NCBI GenBank assembly: GCA_003439945.1
Contig: QVRM01001774.1
Location: 33,501-97,500, forward strand
Reading direction: 5' to 3'
Source of the DNA: Dermanyssus gallinae
Taxonomy: Eukaryota; Arthropoda; Arachnida; Mesostigmata; Dermanyssidae
DNA: 64,000 nt
Shown here: positions 58,034 to 64,000 of the stretch, piece after piece
How positions within the stretch are numbered: position 1 is the first letter of the stretch
Layout: every line of letters begins with the position of its first letter
Translations under genes and position numbers: made by a program
The notes under the pieces: model-generated
Database searches by the model: none
Seen by the model: only the letters and a program-made list of their open reading frames with translations
Told to the model about the DNA's origin: nothing

Positions 58034-58969
58034 CAGCACTGGCGTTCCTCTCAGATAAGCTTCAATGGGTTCGGTACTAGGCGTTCCAGCCTGTGAAGTA
58101 CTTCCTGAGCAGTCACAGTCTTAATAAGCCAGAAAAACTTTGTATGTTCGCGGTTTTCTTTGATTTGTAGTCTGCCATCGAGATCACCCACCCTTATATT
58201 GTTGTGAAAAAGCTGCTGGAGTTGAATCACGAATGCTAACTCTACTCAGCGTACTCCTGAGGGCTGCAACTAACAGTCATAACCCTACTCTACGCATATT
58301 ACCTGGTAAAATTCAGCAGAATTTGTACTGACCTGCAGGCTGCGCTTCGCAGAATGGCTAGTTCCTAGTTCCTCGTAGTCAAAAGCAAAGATTGTCAAGG
58401 GTTGGCGTGGGGGTAACGAGCCCGCGTATGATAATTTTGAGGTATGACCTTTTTGCAACACGTGATTAAGCGTTGTAGAAAAGCGCTTATCGCGATAGTT
58501 AGTATCAAAATCTCAATACAGCTGTCCACTCAGACGGCCGTTACGTATCTCACGCCCAAAGTGACAGGCGCAGCAGCTTACAAGTTCCAAGTGACGTGGA
58601 AACATTTTAACACTTCGCATTTATAGCAGTTGAATGGCAGGGTGAATCCAGCGTTCCCAAAGTGAGTACTTAACTTTCCGTCGAATCCACACAGCAGAGA
58701 AGTATACATGCTTGCGAAATCAGTATAATCTATCAATAAATTAACGCACCTTAAATGTACCGCAAGTATCCGTACTGACAACGTTTCGGCACAGATATTC
58801 TTTAAAAAAAATTCCCTAATTCCCAGAGAATTTTATTTATTACCAGGCCTGGAAGGAATCTCTCCGATCATGTCATCACTTCGCCACTCAGCGCTTCAGT
58901 GTCAACGGATTTCCTCATCTATTATGTCGGTCATGAACCAAAAGAGTGTATTGCAAATGCCGTCGTTGT
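58034..58969. other. Unassigned sequence left of RLE fragment
   Basis: Weak LINE-like words only (for example TDLQAALRRM near 58340). Nothing firm. Confidence 0.35.
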
Positions 58970-59690
58970 GACGGTTCATGCCCTCTGTACACCTCGCCGA
59001 CCGGATTAAATTCGTATCGCTCTCTCAGCTCCAGCGGGAATACTCACTGGAGTACTATACCTACGACGACCCTATTGTTTCTAAGAAGCACCGGCGCTTA
59101 CTTTCTGACGCACTAACCACGGCAGATGAAGCCCGACTGCGTGCAGTTGTCCAGACAGGAGCTAGCAAATGGCCCCATGCCATCCACTCCTCAAACCTTA
59201 GTACATGACTTGATCACAAAAGCTTTCGCCTGTGCATCGGTTTGAGGTGGTTGGAGGCAAGGCAAACTAAGCTAACAGAGGAGCAATGGTGTCGGTGTGT
59301 AGCACCTGGGGGACTTACGGGCTCACGTGCAGCGGAAGCGAAGAGTGGCAAAGCCGTCACAGCGAAGTGAACGAGCTTGTACCTTGAGCCAGCTTTAGGT
59401 CAGCTCTAACGCTGTACACCCGAGAGCCAGTCGGACTCTTGAGAAGCGTCGCACTCCTATCCCCTTTCAAAGGGGAAAAGCGCTTGAATTCATTTTCGCG
59501 CCACACTAGTATTCAAGACACTCGGGGGACTCCTCTCCGAGGCATGATCGCTTCTCCAGAAGATTCGCAAACGAATTGGACTGGCTACAGGGGAGAAAAT
59601 CGCTTTTTCTTTGACTGCTATCGCTGGCCGCCCAGCGCGGCAATGCAGTAGCAAAAATGGGCACAGTGGGGGGTTGTCTCGACGACATCC
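58970..59690 (+). pseudogene. RLE-type LINE, C-terminal fragment with endonuclease motif deleted
   Basis: Plus strand SDALTTADEARLRAVVQTGA then SKWPHAI, FRLCIGLRWLEARQTKLTE, CRCVAPG near 59080-59310, aligning with the LLAVARPGASDWLHALP and ICVGLRLGADL steps at 19160-19290. It then passes to FKTLGGLLSEA and IGLATGEKIAFSL (compare FAFETMGG at 19680). The zinc-knuckle His/Cys half and RPDG...WDAT are missing. Stops present. Confidence 0.75.
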
Positions 59691-59754
59691 TCGACGGCGG
59701 GTAGTGATCCTCACAGGCCTTTGTGTAGTGAGTTAATGCTGTATACCTGCAACC

Positions 59755-59826
59755 ATATATAAATATATCTATGTATATATGCTAGGTTAGAGAACCCGTG
59801 ACTATACGTTCACGTGGAGACAAATG

Positions 59827-59865
<39 letters not shown>

Positions 59866-59911
59866 GCTAGGTTAGAGAACCCGTGATTATACGTTTACGC
59901 GGAGACAAATG

Positions 59912-59954
<43 letters not shown>

Positions 59955-59962
59955 TTATATGA
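59755..59962. repeat. (TA)n arrays carrying a duplicated 49-bp unit
   Basis: Unit GCTAGGTTAGAGAACCCGTG...GACAAATGCTC at 59781-59829 and again at 59866-59914 (four or five differences), each followed by TA repeats. Period about 85 bp. Confidence 0.93.
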
Positions 59963-61560
59963 GTGTGTTAAGCATTTGCCGTCGTTAGGCATAAACATCA
60001 GAGAAGCCGGATTTTGGTCAGTCACCCTTTCTCGTTAATAACGCGCTATCTGCTTGTTCGAATTGCATACACAGTCTCTGCGGCTGCCGACGCCGCCGCT
60101 GCTGTTGTTGATTTAGTTGCTGTTGTTGTTGTTGTTGCTGTTTGTTGTTGTTATTGTGGTTGCTGGCAACGAGACCTTGAGAGCAAGTGGTGTCGATAAC
60201 CGCGACGTCAGGGCTGACGCCGGTCGCTGCCGCGGGATCTGTCTGTCCGTCTGTTTATCTATCTGTCTGGTATCAACCGCCGATCACTCTTCTCTCGTTG
60301 CTTTTCATGCTTTTCTTTCTTTCTTCATCTTTTCCTGCCTGTTCTTCTTTCTCTGCTACTTCGAAGCATTTTCTCTCTCTCTCTCTCTCGCTCTCTCTAT
60401 CTCGCTATATCTCTCTCTCTCGTGTAATGGCACCTCACACGTCACTGCCGAACGCCAGCGAGGTCATGATGGCGCTGGGTGGTGGTGGTGATGGTGGTGG
60501 TGATGGTAATGCTGTTGCTGCCGCTGCTGCTGAGACATAGAGCAGCAGGTCTGCTTTGTGACGTCGACGTGTGGTAGTTCCCGGCTGTGTGTCTGTGTGT
60601 GTGTGTGTGTGAGGGCAATGCTCTTCATCTCACCTCACTTCACCACCGTCATTAAACAACATCACCGTCGTCATCAGCATCATAGTCATCGTCATCGGAA
60701 CCATCAGTACCGCCGCCGCCGCCACGCCATTACCATCATCGCCATCATCATTCATCATCATCGCCATCATCATTCATCATCATCACCTTCATTCATTATC
60801 ATCACCATCATCACCATCATTCATTATCATCACCATCATTTATTATCATCACCATCATTCATTATCATCACCATCATTCATTCATCATCATCCCCATCAT
60901 CATTATCACTACCAGCAGCGCCTTCATCCCTCGCGCCCTGCTCTGATCTTCGTTCTCGCGCACGGCGCCGATGCGCGAACATTACGCGAAGAACAAACGA
61001 CATACGCGCTGCTTGCTGCTGCTGCCGCTGTTATTGTTGTTGTTGTTGCTGTTGCTGTTGTTGTTGCTGAGGTTGCTTGGGTCGCTCCACTCCTGGTGGG
61101 CCTCGGTTTGCGCTTATAAATATATATATATATATATATATAAATATATAAATAAGTTGTGTGTGTGTGTGTTTGTGAATGGTTTCAATGGTCGTTGCCG
61201 TTGTCAGCTTCGTTGTCGCGTTGCCACTGCCGTGGCCGTGACGATCGTCCCCGTCGTCGCCTCCGTCCCCCGTCTCCCCCCGCCTCCCGCCGGCCGTCGG
61301 TTCGTTGCGTCACGATAGCAGCCCGATCAGGAGCAGGAGGGGGGGGAAGGGCATTCCCCCCAAGCGCAGGAACACAAACAAAAACGAACGCCGATGCCCC
61401 ACCCCACCCCACCCCACCACGCACGCAGGACCTGCTGCAGCAGTGACTGTGGCCAATGTCGCCGGCAGTTTTTGGATCTTCTCGACTGGCCGCCAACTAA
61501 CACCAACCACACACACACACATACACGGCCGGTCGCAGACGAATGGATGAACAAGCAAAC
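59963..61560. repeat. Simple-repeat-rich, GC-richer region
   Basis: Succession of (TTG)n near 60110-60165, (CT)n at about 60370-60422, (GT)n at 60590-60611, ATC/ATT repeats with CATCACC words at 60720-60910, (TTG)n at 61018-61070, (TA)n at 61118-61150 and a CCCACC run at 61396-61417. All long frames here are repeat translations. The higher GC and CpG content would suit a gene promoter or 5' UTR, but no exon was identified. Confidence 0.8.
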
Positions 61561-62041
61561 ATGGATGGATAGATGAATAGATAAATTGATAGATGTACAG
61601 ATAAACAAATAAATAGATAAATTAATAGATAGATCAATATATAGATATACAGATAGATAGACAAATAAATAGATAAATTGATAGATAGATAAATATATAG
61701 ATGTACAGATATATAGATAAATAGATAAATTGATAGATAGATAAATATATTGATGTGCAGATATGTAGATAAATAGATCAATTGATAGATAGATATACAG
61801 ATATATAGTAAATTGATAGATATACTGATATATAGATAAATTGATTGATAGTTAAACTGATGTATAGATACATTGATAGATAGATAAATAGATAGATATA
61901 CAGATATATAGACACATAGATAGATATACAGATACATAGATACATAGATAGACATACAGATACAAACAAACAAACGGATAATCAAACACACATACATACA
62001 AACCGACAGACTGACAGACAGACAGACAAACAGATATACAG
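61561..62041. repeat. GATA-type microsatellite, about 480 bp
   Basis: Degenerate GATA/AATA/CAGA tetramers with a higher-order period: AGATAAATTGATAGATAGAT followed by AAATATAT-type words recurs near 61615, 61670 and 61725. It gives a spurious 212-codon minus-strand frame. Confidence 0.95.
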
Positions 62042-62420
62042 GTGTGCTGCTTCGTATAATCATCAAAATCGACGCCACAGTAACTGGCGAGGCTGCGCAA
62101 TTGCTACGATCTATCCACGCTTGTAGACGTGTCACGACGCGTCGCGGCTACCAGTTGTCGGCCGGTGAAGTTTATCCCCATTTTCTCGTCTGCCGTCTCG
62201 TTCTCCATGTTCCACTCGTCCATCTCTGCCCAAACTACTTCTCAGCCTTGGCGTGGCCGGCCAGCGCCAAAGCTAGTAACAATAACAACAGCAACAGCAA
62301 CAACAACAACAACAACAACACGCGACCATAACGCTGCGACGTGTGCCATGACGCACGCGATCCAGACACGGCGGCCACAATGCCAATGGCTGTGTCGAGG
62401 CCAATATGCTTGTCTATCGT
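62042..62420. other. GC-richer spacer with (CAA)n
   Basis: CAA/CAG repeats at 62279-62320. No gene recognised. Confidence 0.4.
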
Positions 62421-62490
62421 CTACCGGGTTGAACCTTATTGAACAGCGGCGGCGGCGGCTGCGGCTAATCAGTAAGGTTCAACCCGGTAG
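62421..62490. repeat. 18-bp perfect-stem hairpin with GGC-repeat loop
   Basis: CTACCGGGTTGAACCTTA at 62421-62438 and its exact complement at 62473-62490. The 34-bp loop contains (GGC)n. Confidence 0.95.
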
Positions 62491-62545
62491 CGAAGTAACA
62501 CTCTTTCCATACGCTGCCACTGATCGGATCTCGGGGGGACAACGA

Positions 62546-62594
62546 CATCGTTGCTGATAATGACGCTGAAATCGTTGCTGATAATGACGCTGGC
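62546..62594. repeat. 24-bp tandem duplication
   Basis: ATCGTTGCTGATAATGACGC occurs twice in direct succession. Confidence 0.9.
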
Positions 62595-62644
62595 GTTGTT
62601 GCTGTTGTTGTTGCAGTTGTTGTTGTTGTTGTGTTGTTGTTACT

Positions 62645-62675
<31 letters not shown>

Positions 62676-62750
62676 GTGTTGTTGTTGCTGTTGCTGGTGT
62701 TGTTGTTGTCGTTGTCGTTGTTGTTATTGCTGCTGCTGCTGCGGTTCCAG
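62595..62750. repeat. (TTG)n/(CTG)n array
   Basis: About 155 bp of TTG with CTG and TCG variants; frames on both strands read as poly-Leu, poly-Cys, poly-Gln or poly-Thr. Confidence 0.95.
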
Positions 62751-63007
62751 CCGGCAGCAGCGAAGGTCGAACCTTACCCTGTCTTCTCAGAGCGCTCATG
62801 TGGACTACAATGTGTTCCCTGCCTGAATTTTTCTTCGATTAATAGCGTTATCAGTAGTGATTACTTGTATTGCTGTATCTGCTATTACTGTCATTGCTGC
62901 ATGAACGGCTGGGCTACCACTTTTACTGCAGTAATTTTACACGTTACTCTTGTTGGTGATGTTAGTTACCGTTGACGTTGTGGCATGACACGGCCAGTAC
63001 AGGATAC

Positions 63008-63022
63008 TGACCGGCCACCGCT
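63008..63022. repeat. Target-site duplication of SINE A, left
   Basis: TGACCGGCCACCGCT, repeated exactly at 63209-63223. Confidence 0.95.
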
Positions 63023-63208
63023 GTCGAGCCCGATGGCGTAGTGGCTTGCGTCTGCGCCTCGCAACCGGAGGAGGCACATAGGTGCGCGGGTTCGAGCCCC
63101 ACCGTTGCATATTTGTATTTATAGGGGTCGTCTGTCTATGAAGCAATGCGAAAAGCAGTCCCATGGACGTTAAATCTTGGCTGAGAGTCAGCCCCGAAAG
63201 GATTTTTT
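63023..63208 (+). mobile_element. Complete tRNA-derived SINE, family A
   Basis: 186 bp between perfect 15-bp duplications. tRNA-like head GAGCCCGATGGCGTAGTGGC (A box) and GCGGGTTCGAGCCCCACC (B box). A body shared with the copy at 40846-41010 follows (ATTTGTATTTATAGGGGTCG, CTATGAAGCAATGCGAAAAG, TCAGCCCCGAAAGGA). It ends in a T run, not poly(A). Complete internal pol III promoter, so possibly a recent insertion. Confidence 0.95.
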
Positions 63209-63223
63209 TGACCGGCCACCGCT
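63209..63223. repeat. Target-site duplication of SINE A, right
   Basis: TGACCGGCCACCGCT, identical to 63008-63022. Confidence 0.95.
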
Positions 63224-64000
63224 ACCGACTACGGCGCTTTATCAGCTTCAATAGGACAATCACAAAGCATTAAAAAGGAATAACAATATCTATGATGCCC
63301 ATAGCAACAAGAATGACAATATCTACAACAGGAACGATAGAATCTTGTATATAACAGCAGCAGCAGCAGCATTAGCAACAGCGACGGACGCGAACGAACG
63401 CGAAACAACAACGCCAAGCAGATTGCACACTGCCCTTTTAGCAGCGAGGGAACGATGTGACGGAACACGTAGCAACGCATTGAGGAGTCGCTCCTTGGCA
63501 CATAGCCGATGAAGGGAGCAAGGATTGGGGGGGAGTCGGCCGGTCGGTCGGTCGGATAGACAAACAGACAAATGAAGGGTGAGAGAGCGAGATGTTGGCG
63601 GAACCCCCGCTCCCCCCACATGGCCCCGTAGTCTCACGTGCGTTGTGACGACGCGAGCGTTTGCACAACGAGACATAACGTCAACAACAAGAGCAGCAGG
63701 GCCAGTAAGAGCCAGCACTGTCAACAACCCAGTAGGCCAGCTATAGCTAAATGTACCATGTGCCACCAATCAACAGACATGATGGGACATGGTGGTGACT
63801 AGGGAGGAGTATCGGAGCGGCGCGTTATCATGTCGAGGATTCGCTTTCGCCTTCACTGTTGCGCTCCGGTCACTTTTCACACACCGCTTCAGGGCACCAC
63901 CCGCCGCAGTTCGCTTCCATCGCCGCGGTTCAATGGTTTCACTGTGGCTCGACTTTGACCAGCGTCTTGTGGCCTAAGGTCCTGGTTGCGGCAGAAGCCG
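63224..64000. other. GC-richer end of window
   Basis: Short (CAG)n at 63356-63372 and a GGTC repeat at about 63538-63555. Overlapping frames on the minus strand (63229-63769) are not convincing. Could be the flank of a gene to the right. Confidence 0.35.

Noticed and set aside
60117..61608. Many overlapping frames of 60-170 codons.
   Set aside because: Simple-repeat translations (TTG, ATC, CT, GT, CCCACC) with no consistent coding strand.
61497..62135. 212-codon minus-strand frame rich in Ile, Tyr, Leu and Ser.
   Set aside because: Translation of the GATA microsatellite.
63023..63105. A functional tRNA gene.
   Set aside because: Has A and B boxes but no consistent acceptor stem or anticodon arm, and is followed by a shared SINE body within target duplications.

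Overview
The window is eukaryotic nuclear DNA. Genes are split by canonical GT-AG introns, most of the sequence is decayed retrotransposons and SINEs, and there are more than twenty (TA)n tracts. The mix of R1-type, CR1-like and restriction-like-endonuclease (RLE) LINEs, an arthropod-type 5S rRNA fragment and chymotrypsin-fold serine protease homologs suggests an arthropod, perhaps a chelicerate such as a tick or mite. That placement is an inference; no species marker is visible.

The host content is two tandem, same-strand paralogous genes for catalytically dead serine protease homologs. Gene 1 is only partly inside the window: three exons at 2026-2225, 2416-2600 and 6771-6950. Its 5' exons were not found. 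Gene 2 appears complete: six exons from 21601 to 42883 join in frame to a 358-residue protein. It has a cytoplasmic-type N-terminus, one membrane segment and a chymotrypsin-fold domain in which all three catalytic residues are replaced (His to Asn, Asp to Asn, Ser to Glu). Gene 1 keeps the Asp but has Asn for Ser. Both paralogs carry GD[N/E]GASAMM where active enzymes have GDSGGP. Shared exons have identical intron phases, so the pair arose by duplication. A further isolated exon of unknown identity may lie at 47719-47854.

Region by region: 1-83 tRNA-derived SINE; 2026-7046 gene 1, whose last intron holds a 1-kb foldback element and a decayed LINE; 9.7-16.2 kb three decayed LINE fragments on the minus strand; 17.2 kb a 33-bp minisatellite; 18.1-19.9 kb the best preserved RLE-type LINE; 20.2 kb a SINE with target duplications; 21.5-42.9 kb gene 2, with introns holding R1-like LINE debris, a 5S-derived sequence, an RLE-type fragment, two SINEs, a second foldback element and a plus-strand LINE; 43.7-47.5 kb a minus-strand LINE interrupted by a solo LTR; 50.8-59.7 kb fragments of R1-like and RLE-type LINEs; 59.7-64 kb a GC-richer stretch of simple repeats ending with an intact tRNA-type SINE.

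No CRISPR array, operon or prokaryotic feature is present. The transposon ORFs are nearly all interrupted. The intact gene 2 frame among this debris argues that it is under selection.
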